Positions 1-8,393 of a stretch of DNA of 64,000 bases are shown here, in pieces. The number at the start of each line of letters is the position of its first letter. Position 1 is the stretch's first letter. Below the pieces are notes generated by a model. That model had not been told where the DNA came from. It worked only from the letters and a program-made list of their open reading frames with translations, and did no database searches. This DNA comes from Pseudomonas izuensis (lineage in GTDB: Bacteria > Pseudomonadota > Gammaproteobacteria > Pseudomonadales > Pseudomonadaceae): the NCBI RefSeq assembly GCF_009861505.1, contig NZ_WTFT01000025.1, positions 135,451 through 199,450 of the forward strand. The letters are read 5' to 3'. A program made the translations under genes and the position numbers.

Positions 1-112
1 TGTCTCGAGCTAGCACTCACAAATGCCGTTACATCAGCCTTGAGTCAATCTGCCCGCCACTAACGACCAATCTTCAATGAGTGCAATAAGGACTGCTTGT
101 AAGTGGCAGCAC

Positions 113-352
113 TCAGTCAGTGCCTAAAGCCCGACAAAAACTTCCCGCTTGGTTGAGCAAATCGGAGACAAACGAAAAAGCGAACGGATCCAGTATCAGT
201 TCTTCAATGTGGTGCCAGTGCCAAACCACCAAACCGAAAGAGATCGCCGCGCAAGCGAACGCCAGCAAATTCAGCCAGATGGTCTTCCGCGCCTTTTCCC
301 AGAGCCAAATCAGCTGCGAAATCAGCATTGCCGTGATAATGCAACATCCCAT
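113..352 (-). CDS. Small two-helix inner-membrane protein, unknown function
   Basis: The 79-residue product has two hydrophobic stretches, about residues 2-18 and 24-44, with a short basic segment between them, so it is probably an inner-membrane hairpin protein. The ATG at 352 follows a good GGAGG ribosome site about 8 bases upstream, which is the main reason to accept it over competing frames in the same stretch. It lies beyond the terminator that ends the DUF1329 gene, so it should have its own promoter in 353-430. I recognise no family and propose no role. Confidence 0.5.
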   Translation of the reverse strand: MGCCIITAMLISQLIWLWEKARKTIWLNLLAFACAAISFGLVVWHWHHIEELILDPFAFSFVSDLLNQAGSFCRALGTD

Positions 353-428
353 GCAAGCGCCTCCGCACCGCGTCTTGTCGAGTTCGATTTGTCATAGAGC
401 CAAGTACCGTGCGCTCTACTCCACCGCT

Positions 429-480
429 AAAAAAAAGGCCGAATATCCGGGCAAACCTCTGCCCGCGATACCCGGCCTTT
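429..480 (-). terminator. Rho-independent terminator after the DUF1329 gene
   Basis: Read on the minus strand, AAAGGCC pairs with GGCCTTT and an inner pair (cgggca/tgcccg) extends the stem. A run of T residues follows. It sits about 20 bases past the stop of the DUF1329 gene and should end that transcript. Confidence 0.8.
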
Positions 481-501
481 GTAGCCCGTTGCTGTGAGGG
501 C

Positions 502-1884
502 TTAGCGCACGCCGGTCCCCGCCATGGACTCAGAACGGAACGTGTAGTCCGGCATACGAGCTACTTGCTTGATGTAGCCATTCTTTGGATTGATGTAACT
601 GCTGAGAATGTACTGCCCTTTGCTCAAATCGTAGGTCAGGGTACAGAAGCTCATAGTACCGGCCGCCCCCGACTCGTTGCGCAGGTACTGTGGGAAGCTG
701 AAGTTGTAACCGACACGGAAAATCTTGCCGGCATCATCTTTCGCTTCTGCAGCCACCAAGGCCCAGGAGTCCTCATCGATATAGAAGTTACGTTGGGCTG
801 CAATGTGACGCTTGCCCTCCTTGCGGGTTGCTTGAACTTCCCAGACACGATGCAACTCCCAACGTACGCCTTGGGGATTGACGAAGTTCTTTTCCAACAA
901 CTGCTCAGGCGTCATGGAGAGGAACTTGAACTGGTTGTAAGGTACGATAATTTCTTTCTTACCCACCAGTTTGAAATCGAAGCGGTCCATCCGCCCGGAG
1001 AACAAGTTCAACTCGTCATAGTTGAGCGCGCCGGACAAGGAAGCACTCGGCGTGTCGTAGGAAAACTCCGGCGCCAGACGGGTACGGCGCTGGCCCGTGG
1101 TATAAGACCAGGTGCGCTGGTCTTTCTCATCGAAATGGGCCGGGTACCAGATCAGTGCCTTCTGCCCAGCGTCGCGCGAAGGCGCCACTGTACGGTTAAG
1201 CATGCGGTAGTAGCTTTCGGCGCCGCCTTCATACGGTGTGGCCTTGGAGTCCCAGTACGGGTAGTCAGAATTCTGGAAGGATTCGTTGGTCATGGTCCGA
1301 TTGCCCGACGTATCCACAAGCCAACTTTCCATCCGCAATTCATATTCGGTCTGATCACGGGTCAAGGCATTCCACATGGCCTCGTAACCGCTCTTCGGAA
1401 TCGGAAACGGTGTACCGAACCAGCATCCGCGCAAACCTACACCACCGCCCTCGGTCTTGCACTCTGGATTGCTGGCGTTTTTCAGTGTGCCTGCAACGCG
1501 ATCCTTGGCCATTTCCGGGTAACTGCGGTGAGTCGGATAGACGTCGATCTTGAAGTCGTTGAAACGCTTGAACAACTCCAGCGTACCTGGCGTTAATTTG
1601 TCGCTGTATTGAGCCAGGTTGGCATTAGTGATGCTGAATGTGGCTTTTTCATCCGCGAATGGGTCGGCTGGACGCGAATCGCTCGGTTTGTACGTTGCTG
1701 GTGGTGTCTTGATGCCACCAGTGTAGGCAGGAATGCTGCCATCCTTGTTGCCGGCAACTTCCGCTCCCCAAGGGGTCAGGTTCTTGCCCAACTGGTCGAT
1801 TTCCTGCTGGCTCGGTTGTGCCTGGGCAGTGACGGCGACACTCAAGGCAATCGCTGCGGCCAATGCGTGAATCGAGTACGACAT
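502..1884 (-). CDS. DUF1329 family outer-membrane/periplasmic protein
   Basis: The 460-residue product starts with a signal peptide (hydrophobic residues about 6-20, cleavage likely after AQA). The mature part matches the DUF1329 family in length and style, with many aromatic motifs such as GCWFGTPFPIP near residue 153. Family members often occur beside DUF1302 outer-membrane proteins in Pseudomonas catabolic clusters for hydrophobic substrates; their biochemical role is not settled. No DUF1302 partner lies in the window. The start has an AGGAGA ribosome site 6 bases upstream. The gene is followed by a strong terminator, so it is probably monocistronic. A role in handling or uptake of a lipophilic substrate at the outer membrane is inference. 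Confidence 0.85.
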   Translation of the reverse strand: MSYSIHALAAAIALSVAVTAQAQPSQQEIDQLGKNLTPWGAEVAGNKDGSIPAYTGGIKTPPATYKPSDSRPADPFADEKATFSITNANLAQYSDKLTPGTLELFKRFNDFKIDVYPTHRSYPEMAKDRVAGTLKNASNPECKTEGGGVGLRGCWFGTPFPIPKSGYEAMWNALTRDQTEYELRMESWLVDTSGNRTMTNESFQNSDYPYWDSKATPYEGGAESYYRMLNRTVAPSRDAGQKALIWYPAHFDEKDQRTWSYTTGQRRTRLAPEFSYDTPSASLSGALNYDELNLFSGRMDRFDFKLVGKKEIIVPYNQFKFLSMTPEQLLEKNFVNPQGVRWELHRVWEVQATRKEGKRHIAAQRNFYIDEDSWALVAAEAKDDAGKIFRVGYNFSFPQYLRNESGAAGTMSFCTLTYDLSKGQYILSSYINPKNGYIKQVARMPDYTFRSESMAGTGVR

Positions 1885-2256
1885 GATGTTCTCCTTGGCT
1901 CTTCGAAAGGTATGTTCAAGCGCGCGCTAACGAGCGCGAGGCTGCTGGCTGCAGGTCTGCAGGCAGGGCCATAGGTGATCTCAAGACGGGGATCCGCGGA
2001 TTGGGCCGCACCTGGGAGGTGTGGCGTGCTGATGTGCTGTTTACGGATAACAGCGAGCTTGCATTCATTGAAACCTCCCCACCTTTTGGATTTTTTGTAG
2101 GAGACGCTTGTTCAACGGGGGTACTGCAAGGAAAGGGAGCGTGATGTCACATTTCGCCTTAACCTATTAATCATCTTAATCCTATTAATGATTAAGCGTC
2201 AACGCTGAATAAGACGATTGGCATTCGCCTACCAAAGCACAGCGGATGAAATGCAA
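1885..2256. other. Intergenic region upstream of the DUF1329 gene
   Basis: No credible gene lies here. The stretch holds the promoter of the leftward DUF1329 gene. Its AT-rich part at 2160-2200 contains a copy of the island's recurring palindrome. A small open frame running on from 1609 into this region is antisense to the DUF1329 gene and was not accepted. Confidence 0.6.
2178..2193. promoter_or_regulatory. Candidate operator AATCcT-N4-ATGATT
   Basis: It matches AATCAT-N4-ATGATT at 11 of 12 half-site positions and lies inside a longer dyad, CTTAATC-N8-GATTAAG (2175-2196). It is about 295 bases upstream of the DUF1329 start, the most distant of the copies from its gene. The assignment rests on resemblance to the other sites. 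Confidence 0.4.
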
Positions 2257-2288
2257 ACGGCCCGACCGGTCAAGACCGGTCGGGCCGT
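2257..2288 (-). terminator. Perfect 15-bp hairpin terminator after the synthetase gene
   Basis: ACGGCCCGACCGGTC and its exact reverse complement are separated by two bases. On the minus strand the stem is followed by TTTGCATTT. It lies 25 bases beyond the AMP-binding synthetase stop and ends the 7.0-2.3 kb leftward unit. Confidence 0.75.
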
Positions 2289-2312
2289 CGCACAACACAA
2301 ATTACCTTAAAG

Positions 2313-3863
2313 TCAGGCGGTAGCTGGATATCCTCCACCGCCATACAGCTCATTGGCTGCGTCACGGTCCAACTGCCCGTCTCGGCCGCGCGGCAGGCTA
2401 TCAACAAACTCGATAATCTTCGGCTTTTTGTACGAGGCCATGCGCACCTTGCAATGCTCGATCAACACATCGGCATTCAGATGCCGGCCCGGGCGCAGCA
2501 CTACCAGGGCCTTGACGTTCTGGGACCAGACGGGGTCGGGTACGCCAATGACACAGGCATCAAGGACCTCTGGCAGCATTCGTAGACAGCCTTCGATCTC
2601 AGCAGGGTAAATATTCTCCACCCCCGACTTGATCATGGTGGTCTTCGGTCCGACAAAGGCAATAGCTCCGTCTGGTAAGCGTTTGCCAAGGTCACGGGTG
2701 CGATACCAACCATGGGCAGTGCGCTGTTGATTCTCTTCGCCTCGATCGAAGTAGCCCGCCATCACCTGCAAGCCCCGGACACTGATTTCCCCGACAGTGC
2801 CATCAGGTACTTCCTGACCGTTATCATCCAGGATGCGCACCTGAACCAATGGCGAGGGTCGACCGGCCCCCTCACCACCGAGCCAGCCCATTATCGTAAA
2901 ACCCATTAACTCGGTCTGGCCATACAATCGAGGGGCGCGATTGAGCGGCGCACTCTGCGGCATCACCATTGGGTTGGTCCATTCCGGTGCCAGAGGTGAA
3001 GACCACAGGCTGGACACGTTAAAGCGGCCATCAGCATTGATTTGGCGAATCTGCTCCAGCGTTGGTTGCGCCACAAATGCATGGGTGACCCGCTCCTGCT
3101 CAATCAGTTGCAGCATGCGTTCCGCATCCACGCGAGCGATGAACACATTCTTACCACCGAACTGATAAGTCGCCAGGGTCGACGTGAGGGTTCCCAGATG
3201 GAACAGTGGACCGGAGTTGAGGAATACGGTGCTTTCGCTGATGCTCTCGGTATAAGCCAGCATCAGTCCTTGATAAAGGATGGTACCTTGAGTCAGTAGC
3301 GCCGCATTGGGATGTCCTCCAAACGCCGCTGTATAGATCGCCAGCAAGGGCGTATCCGCATCCACCCGAGTCTCGATATCGACATCCGACTGCCCAGCGA
3401 TCCACTGTTCGTAACCACTCTCATCGTCGGCTTGCACCCACAACGCCGCGTGCTCGCTCAATTCGCGGGCATGACAGACCGATTCTCCGACCTCCGCCTG
3501 CTGCCAGAGGACGACCTTAGGCTTGAAGTCTTCAATGACGAAAGCCAGTTCGTGGCCGCTCTGACGCCAGTTCGCCGGGCAAAAAATCGCACCGAGTTTG
3601 GCTGCAGCCAACAATACTTCGAGGACCCTGAAATCATTCTGGCCCAGCCACAAAATTCGCTCGCCATGTGTCACGCCGGCTGCCTGGAGGGCCTGGGCCA
3701 GACGGTTGACCCGAGCGTCGAGTTGCGGCCAGGTCAGGCGTACGTCGCCATCTACGACTGCTTGCATGGTCGGGCGCGAGCGCCGGTGCTCACGCAAAAT
3801 ATCCGCGACGCCGTGCATGCGGATCAGGTTGAAATTATCTTGAGCCGTCTGGGCTTTTTGCAT
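2313..3863 (-). CDS. AMP-binding acyl-CoA synthetase-like protein with degenerate motifs
   Basis: The product of about 516 residues has the ANL superfamily layout: an N-terminal LTWPQLDARVNRLA-type region, YGQTELMG in the middle, YRTRDLGKR, and a C-terminal AMP-binding subdomain. Two catalytic elements are altered. The phosphate loop, normally YTSGTTGxPKG, reads YTAAFGGHPNAA (about residues 177-188) and lacks the Gly-Thr-Thr-Gly and Lys. The C-terminal LPRxxxGK lysine is Gln (LPRGRDGQLDR). Activity as a CoA ligase is therefore uncertain. The ATG at 3863 is preferred to the one at 3878 because it has AGGA 9 bases upstream, outside a GC hairpin (3885-3901) that would bury the upstream site. It is the last gene of the amidohydrolase/PaaK unit. 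Confidence 0.8.
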   Translation of the reverse strand: MQKAQTAQDNFNLIRMHGVADILREHRRSRPTMQAVVDGDVRLTWPQLDARVNRLAQALQAAGVTHGERILWLGQNDFRVLEVLLAAAKLGAIFCPANWRQSGHELAFVIEDFKPKVVLWQQAEVGESVCHARELSEHAALWVQADDESGYEQWIAGQSDVDIETRVDADTPLLAIYTAAFGGHPNAALLTQGTILYQGLMLAYTESISESTVFLNSGPLFHLGTLTSTLATYQFGGKNVFIARVDAERMLQLIEQERVTHAFVAQPTLEQIRQINADGRFNVSSLWSSPLAPEWTNPMVMPQSAPLNRAPRLYGQTELMGFTIMGWLGGEGAGRPSPLVQVRILDDNGQEVPDGTVGEISVRGLQVMAGYFDRGEENQQRTAHGWYRTRDLGKRLPDGAIAFVGPKTTMIKSGVENIYPAEIEGCLRMLPEVLDACVIGVPDPVWSQNVKALVVLRPGRHLNADVLIEHCKVRMASYKKPKIIEFVDSLPRGRDGQLDRDAANELYGGGGYPATA

Positions 3864-3884
3864 CTTGGGAGTCCTCATCGATCG

Positions 3885-3901
3885 CCCCGGCGAGGCCGGG
3901 G
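3885..3901 (-). promoter_or_regulatory. GC-rich hairpin in front of the synthetase gene
   Basis: CCCCGGC and GCCGGGG flank a three-base loop in the 33-base gap between the PaaK-like fragment and the synthetase. There is no T run, so it is not a classical terminator. It could stabilise the mRNA or lower expression of the last gene. Confidence 0.4.
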
Positions 3902-3911
3902 GAGATGCGTG

Positions 3912-4604
3912 TCAGGCTGGAACAATCCGGGGATCGGCACTGCCGCAATTGCAGGCACCGTGCAGCACCTGACCGCGCAAACCGGTGTGGTAGTGATGGA
4001 AAGGTTGGCAACGCTCCAGGCGACTGCTGATCACCACTTCTCCATCGATTGCGTCCACCGCCCACTCGAAGCGGTCGATATGTGCTCCCGTGCCGGCACT
4101 GCATTCGATGGCCAGCGCTGGTCCCAGCTCCAGACAACGAAACACCGTCAAACCCGGTTGGCCGGCCAACCGCGCATAAGCGTCAGGCCAGGCCCAAACC
4201 ACCATGTCGGCAAACAGCTTGAGTGGGTCATGGCCCAGCCCAACCAAACCATCCAGCGTGGCAGCGGTGATTCCATAGGCGCCGACCAAATTGAAACGAC
4301 GAATGATCGACTCCACACGGCGGGCATCAAACAGTGAGGAGTCGGCCGAAACCGCTACCATGTTGAATTGCATCACCGCACGTTCCATCCCCAAGGCCTG
4401 TACCCCCTGGTCGAGCAGCGCGGTAACCATCAGATTGCTGCCCATATGGAAATCGAAGGTGTTGAGCACCTTGAGGATCGAGCGCATTGAGCGTTCGATT
4501 TCCAGTGCCGAATACCGCAGGATCTGACGCTCACCCTGTGCGTCGAAGTAACGACCCACGGCCATCGGAGAAAGTACGGTTGACTGCTGAACTGGACTAT
4601 TCAT
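3912..4604 (-). CDS. Truncated PaaK-like adenylation protein lacking the ATP loop
   Basis: The 230-residue product resembles the middle and late part of PaaK-type CoA ligases. Near its C-terminus it has ECSAGTGAHI, then GEVVISSRL, HYHTGLRG and the paired cysteines of CNCG followed by DPRI, in the order seen in PaaK proteins (GEPxx..., GHH, RYxTGD, CxCG). It has no SSGTTG phosphate loop and no C-terminal lysine domain, so it cannot be a complete ligase. It overlaps the upstream full-length PaaK-like gene by 4 bases (ATGA), so the two are translated together and may form a complex. It could be a regulatory or scaffolding pseudoenzyme, or a decayed duplicate. No frameshift is visible within it. 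Confidence 0.6.
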   Translation of the reverse strand: MNSPVQQSTVLSPMAVGRYFDAQGERQILRYSALEIERSMRSILKVLNTFDFHMGSNLMVTALLDQGVQALGMERAVMQFNMVAVSADSSLFDARRVESIIRRFNLVGAYGITAATLDGLVGLGHDPLKLFADMVVWAWPDAYARLAGQPGLTVFRCLELGPALAIECSAGTGAHIDRFEWAVDAIDGEVVISSRLERCQPFHHYHTGLRGQVLHGACNCGSADPRIVPA

Positions 4605-5914
4605 TGCTTGGTCACCCTCGGGATCTTGTTCGGCGGTCCATCCTTGAGCATCGACTGGTTCGTGGCCAGAATAATCTTCACTGGTACTTGCAGCGCGGTG
4701 GAAACGGCATCCGCAACTCGTACCGACAACTGCTCCAGGCTGTCCTGCAGTGCACTTTCTTCATAGCCCACACGCAAGGTCAGGACGTCGGCTTCGCGCT
4801 GCGGACGGATCATCTGGAACAAACCTGTGCGGGTCTCGTCGAACCGCTCCATCAGCGGCCAAATATCGATCGGCAGGATCGAGCGCCCCTGAATCAGCAT
4901 CTCGTCACTCTTACGCCCGATGGGCTTGAGTCGCCCGTGGGTGCGCCCGCAGCTGCATGGTTTGCGCGTAAACCGCACCAGATCATCGGTGCGGTAGCGA
5001 ATCAGCGGCCCAACGTCGTCGAGCAACGCCGTGACAACCAGTTCGCCGCGGGAGTCATCGGGCATCTCAGCATCACCGCTAGGGTCCAGATGCTCGATCA
5101 GCGCGATGTCTTCCCAGGTGTGCATGCCGTCGTGGGCACGACAGTCCATGGTGGTGGTAATGTCGCCCAGAGAACTGAGTTCGAATATTTCCAGGCCCCA
5201 GCCCGTGACCACGGCACGGAAATGCGGGCTCATTGGCTCGCCGCCGAACACAACACCCTTATAGGAACTGAAAGCCTCCTTGAGGTCGTCGCCGGTTTCC
5301 TTCTCATATTTCTCCAGCGCAATGATCAGCGGTGTAGAGAGCATGAACATCGCCTTGGGGCGCAGCTCACGAGACATCTTGACCAAGTGAGGCATTTCGC
5401 TGGGCAGGTGCTGCACGGTGACCGGGCGGAAACCACTGTCCATCCACTTGTCGGAGTTCAGTCCTTCGCGGAAGGTAAACAATGCGTAAGTGAAGTAGTC
5501 GTTGGCACGTACCCCGATATGCCAGAGCTCGCGCTTGAGCCCGGCGAGTGCAACGTGGTATTCGGAGCGCGGCAGCGGAGTCGGATCACCAGTCGTCCCC
5601 GACGTAAAACCAATACCACGCAAATGCGGCGGGCCGACACAGACCAGACCACCAGCCGGGTCGCCATGCTCGTCGCGAAACTGGCGGATACGTTCCTTGT
5701 CGATAAACGGCACCTTGGCCTTGAAGTCCGCCAGGCTCTTGATGTCTTCAGGTTTGACGCCCGCCTCATCCCAAACCTCGCGGATCAGTGCCGAGCGGCT
5801 GTAGACATACGGAACCAGCTTGAGAATCCGTGCTTCCTGCAGTTTCTCGATATCTGCCCGAGACATCGTTTCGATGTCCGGGTCGAAAAACCTGTCGTCG
5901 TCCAGTCGTGTCAT
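4601..5914 (-). CDS. Phenylacetate-CoA ligase (PaaK) family CoA ligase
   Basis: The 437-residue protein has the PaaK family length and motifs: phosphate loop FTSGTTGDPTPLP at about residues 128-140, VFGGEPMS, SSLGDITTTMDC, GELVVTALLDD, RYRTDDLV, and the zinc-type cysteines PCSCGRTHGR. The C-terminal NKIPRV supplies the usual lysine. It should form an acyl-adenylate and then a CoA thioester in the cytoplasm. The substrate is not necessarily aromatic, since PaaK relatives in catabolic clusters activate many carboxylic acids. The start has an AAGG site. It follows the amidohydrolase by 46 bases and is coupled to the truncated PaaK-like gene. It is the one intact CoA ligase in this unit, so it probably activates the acid that enters beta-oxidation (inference). 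Confidence 0.85.
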   Translation of the reverse strand: MTRLDDDRFFDPDIETMSRADIEKLQEARILKLVPYVYSRSALIREVWDEAGVKPEDIKSLADFKAKVPFIDKERIRQFRDEHGDPAGGLVCVGPPHLRGIGFTSGTTGDPTPLPRSEYHVALAGLKRELWHIGVRANDYFTYALFTFREGLNSDKWMDSGFRPVTVQHLPSEMPHLVKMSRELRPKAMFMLSTPLIIALEKYEKETGDDLKEAFSSYKGVVFGGEPMSPHFRAVVTGWGLEIFELSSLGDITTTMDCRAHDGMHTWEDIALIEHLDPSGDAEMPDDSRGELVVTALLDDVGPLIRYRTDDLVRFTRKPCSCGRTHGRLKPIGRKSDEMLIQGRSILPIDIWPLMERFDETRTGLFQMIRPQREADVLTLRVGYEESALQDSLEQLSVRVADAVSTALQVPVKIILATNQSMLKDGPPNKIPRVTKQ

Positions 5915-5960
5915 AGCGTTACCTTATTATTGTCGTAGCTATCGTTGGCCAGGCGCCGGG

Positions 5961-7046
5961 TTACTGAAACTCCGGTCGTGCCAGGCGGAACAGTCGCGCC
6001 GCATTGCCGCCGAGGATATCGGCTTTTTCTTGCTCGCTTATCTCAATGCCATCGAACAGCGAAGCGATAATGTTTCGCGAATCAGGGAAAGTACCCTCCG
6101 CGTGGGGATAGTCAGAAGCCCACATCAACGCGCCAGTGCCCGTTACCGCACGGGCAGCGATGCAAGCACGATCATGCTGGAACGAAGCCTTGACCTGACG
6201 GCGGATAATGTCGCTGGGTTTGACCGAGAGCTTGGGTTGAACGAACGCTGCGTGAGCGAAAAAGACTTCATCCATGCGCTCGGCCAACGCACCTAGCCAA
6301 CTGGCGCCGCACTCGATCACCGCCACCTGGGTTTTTGGGTTGCGATCCAGTACGCCTCCGGCAACCAGGTAGGTGACAGCTTCGATACCATCGTTCATCT
6401 GGCGGGTGTAGTTGACGACTGCTGCACCCGGTCCACGCTCATGGATCACCGTTTCCAAACCGGTACCGGTATGCATCACCAGTACCACACCCAAGTCGCC
6501 TGCCGTCTTGAACACCGGATCCCAGGCTGGATCGTTATAGCGCGGGATGCCGGTGCTGGTTACCGAAGGCAACATGGCGGCGGTAAAGCCCTTGGCCGCA
6601 ACCCGTTTCAATTCGGCGACAGCATTGGCGAGGTCGCGAACTGGCAGGATGGCGCAGCGCACAAAACGGTCCAGATGGCCCTGAAAGAATTGATTATTCC
6701 AGTCGTTGTAGAGCTGGCAGGTGGCGTATTCGGCTTCGGCATCTTTCAGCGCGTAAGCCCAGAGTCCGAGACTGGGGAAGCAGATCTCAGCGTCGATGCC
6801 ATCCTTTTCCATATCCTGCAAACGGCCTTCCAGGTTATGCAGGCCGATACGCTTGCTCCCCCCGATATCGGCGATATTCAGGCGCATCTTGAAAATCACT
6901 TCATCGTCGGTACGGGTAATTAGGGTGTCGCCCTGTTTTTCCGCCCGGATCGCATGGCGTCGCAGGGAAGGTGGCAGCCCTTGAACAAACAGGTCGTGGG
7001 GTTCAAGCACATGTGAATCGGCGCTAAAGATGAAATGGCCGGCCAT
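5961..7046 (-). CDS. Amidohydrolase_2 (ACMSD-like TIM-barrel) family protein
   Basis: The 361-residue product matches the amidohydrolase_2 family: an N-terminal FSADSHVLEP (the usual DxHxxE-type metal region is DSH here), DGIDAEICFPSLG, a VMHTG histidine near the middle, and WASDYPHAEGTFP with the C-terminal aspartate. These metal-dependent enzymes hydrolyse or decarboxylate carbonyl compounds, and relatives are common in terpenoid, steroid and aromatic clusters. The ATG at 7046 was chosen over an upstream one because GAGGGAGA lies just ahead of it and the family starts there. It is the first gene of the leftward unit and has two copies of the island palindrome directly upstream. The reaction is unknown; ring cleavage by hydrolysis is possible. 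Confidence 0.8.
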   Translation of the reverse strand: MAGHFIFSADSHVLEPHDLFVQGLPPSLRRHAIRAEKQGDTLITRTDDEVIFKMRLNIADIGGSKRIGLHNLEGRLQDMEKDGIDAEICFPSLGLWAYALKDAEAEYATCQLYNDWNNQFFQGHLDRFVRCAILPVRDLANAVAELKRVAAKGFTAAMLPSVTSTGIPRYNDPAWDPVFKTAGDLGVVLVMHTGTGLETVIHERGPGAAVVNYTRQMNDGIEAVTYLVAGGVLDRNPKTQVAVIECGASWLGALAERMDEVFFAHAAFVQPKLSVKPSDIIRRQVKASFQHDRACIAARAVTGTGALMWASDYPHAEGTFPDSRNIIASLFDGIEISEQEKADILGGNAARLFRLARPEFQ

Positions 7047-7074
7047 CGGGGTTCTCCCTCTTATTTTTGATATC

Positions 7075-7090
7075 AATCATTAAGCTGATT
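7075..7090. promoter_or_regulatory. Candidate operator AATCAT-N4-cTGATT
   Basis: An 11 of 12 match to the recurring palindrome, 29 bases upstream of the amidohydrolase start, where a repressor could cover the core promoter. Confidence 0.5.
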
Positions 7091-7124
7091 ATGCTGCAGC
7101 TAGAAGCGTGCCGCAAGCCACAGC

Positions 7125-7140
7125 AATCATATTGATGATT
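7125..7140. promoter_or_regulatory. Candidate operator AATCAT-N4-ATGATT (perfect)
   Basis: A perfect copy of the palindrome, centred exactly 50 bases from the copy at 7075-7090, that is about five helical turns. The tandem arrangement upstream of the amidohydrolase unit suggests cooperative binding. Confidence 0.6.
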
Positions 7141-7211
7141 AATATTTAAATAGCCTTTTCAGGTTTGCTTTTAAGCTGCTCCAACCCACGCCCCACTCAT
7201 CCTCAACGCAC

Positions 7212-8393
7212 TCAGCTCAGTTGGTTGAACGGTGTGTCCCGGTCGTTGCGCAGCTCGGCCGGTAGGCCAAGCACGCGCTCAGCGATGATGTTGCGCAGGA
7301 TTTCGTCGGTACCACCAGCGATGCGCAGACCGGCCGACCACAAGTACCAGTAGTTGTAACGGCGTGCCCGCGGGTCGTCAAACTCGCGCAAACCGTCCGC
7401 GCCAAGCTGCTCCAAGGCATAACCACTCATGTCCTGCAGTGTCTTGGCCATCACCAGCTTGTTGATGGAGGCCTCGGGGCCCGGCACACCACCGCGTGAT
7501 ACGGCAGTCATCGAACGCAAGCGAGTCAGGGCGATACCTTCATCGGCGACATAGAACCTTGCCAACGCTTCAGCCTGCTCAGCACCTACCAACCCTTGTG
7601 CCAGCAGGTCGCGGGCATCGGGCGCACCGGCCGGCTTGCCGCCAACGGCCAGACGTTCGAACATCAGGGTACTCAGGGAGACCTTCCAACCGTCGCCTAC
7701 TGCACCCAAACGCTGGCTGTCAGGAATGCGCACGTCGGTGAAAAACACCTCATTGAATTCAGCATCACCGAGCAATGTGCGGATCTGACGTACCTCGATG
7801 CCCGGGGCGCGCATGTCCACATAGAACATGGTCAAGCCCTTGTGCTTGGGCTGGCTGGGGTCGGTACGCACCAATACGATGCCGTAGTCCGCCTCGTGGG
7901 CGTAGGATGTCCAGACTTTCTGGCCATTGAGCACCCAATGATCGTCGTGACGCACGGCCCGAGTGCGCAAACCTGCCAGGTCCGAACCGGCCGCCGGCTC
8001 GGAGAACAACTGGCACCAGATCTCCTCACCGCGCATACCCGGGGCCATAAAGCGCTCGACCACCTCGGCAGAACCATGGGTGAACAAGGTCGGTAGACAC
8101 ATGCCAATGCCCACGGCGAACGGGACATTGGGCACACTGAAGGCTTCTTCCTCCTGATGGAAGATCACATGCTCGATCGGTGATGAACCCTGCCCTCCCA
8201 CAGCTTTGGGCCACATGATGCCGACGAAACCGGCATCATATTTGAGCGCCTGCCAGGCACGGGCACGCGCCATGAAGTGTTCTTCCGACAACTCCTCCTC
8301 GGCATGCACCTCGCAGGCCGGTGCCTGCTCGCCCAGCCACTGCCGCACGCGGGCGCGGTAAAGCGCTTGTTCGGGGGTATCCAGGAAATCCAT
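7212..8393 (-). CDS. Acyl-CoA dehydrogenase, large-type partner
   Basis: The 393-residue flavoprotein belongs to the acyl-CoA dehydrogenase family: GIMWPKAVGGQG near residue 60, the FAD/substrate region QLFSEPAAGSDLAGLRTRA, and the C-terminal AGGTDEILRNIIAERVLGLP. It should introduce an alpha,beta double bond into an acyl-CoA. The ATG at 8393 overlaps the stop of the upstream dehydrogenase gene (ATGA) and fits the family N-terminus MDFLDTPEQ. Adjacent, coupled genes of this kind often form mixed tetramers in which one partner supplies the catalytic base; that is family knowledge, not seen here. It closely resembles the product of 22755-23936. Confidence 0.9.
   Translation of the reverse strand: MDFLDTPEQALYRARVRQWLGEQAPACEVHAEEELSEEHFMARARAWQALKYDAGFVGIMWPKAVGGQGSSPIEHVIFHQEEEAFSVPNVPFAVGIGMCLPTLFTHGSAEVVERFMAPGMRGEEIWCQLFSEPAAGSDLAGLRTRAVRHDDHWVLNGQKVWTSYAHEADYGIVLVRTDPSQPKHKGLTMFYVDMRAPGIEVRQIRTLLGDAEFNEVFFTDVRIPDSQRLGAVGDGWKVSLSTLMFERLAVGGKPAGAPDARDLLAQGLVGAEQAEALARFYVADEGIALTRLRSMTAVSRGGVPGPEASINKLVMAKTLQDMSGYALEQLGADGLREFDDPRARRYNYWYLWSAGLRIAGGTDEILRNIIAERVLGLPAELRNDRDTPFNQLS

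Noticed and set aside
409..1596. Long rightward open frame (395 codons) opposite the DUF1329 gene
   Set aside because: It is antisense to a gene with a clear family, signal peptide and ribosome site; its product has no recognisable domain.
3312..5938. Rightward open frames opposite the synthetase and PaaK-like genes
   Set aside because: They mirror the codon pattern of well-supported leftward genes and encode no recognisable protein.
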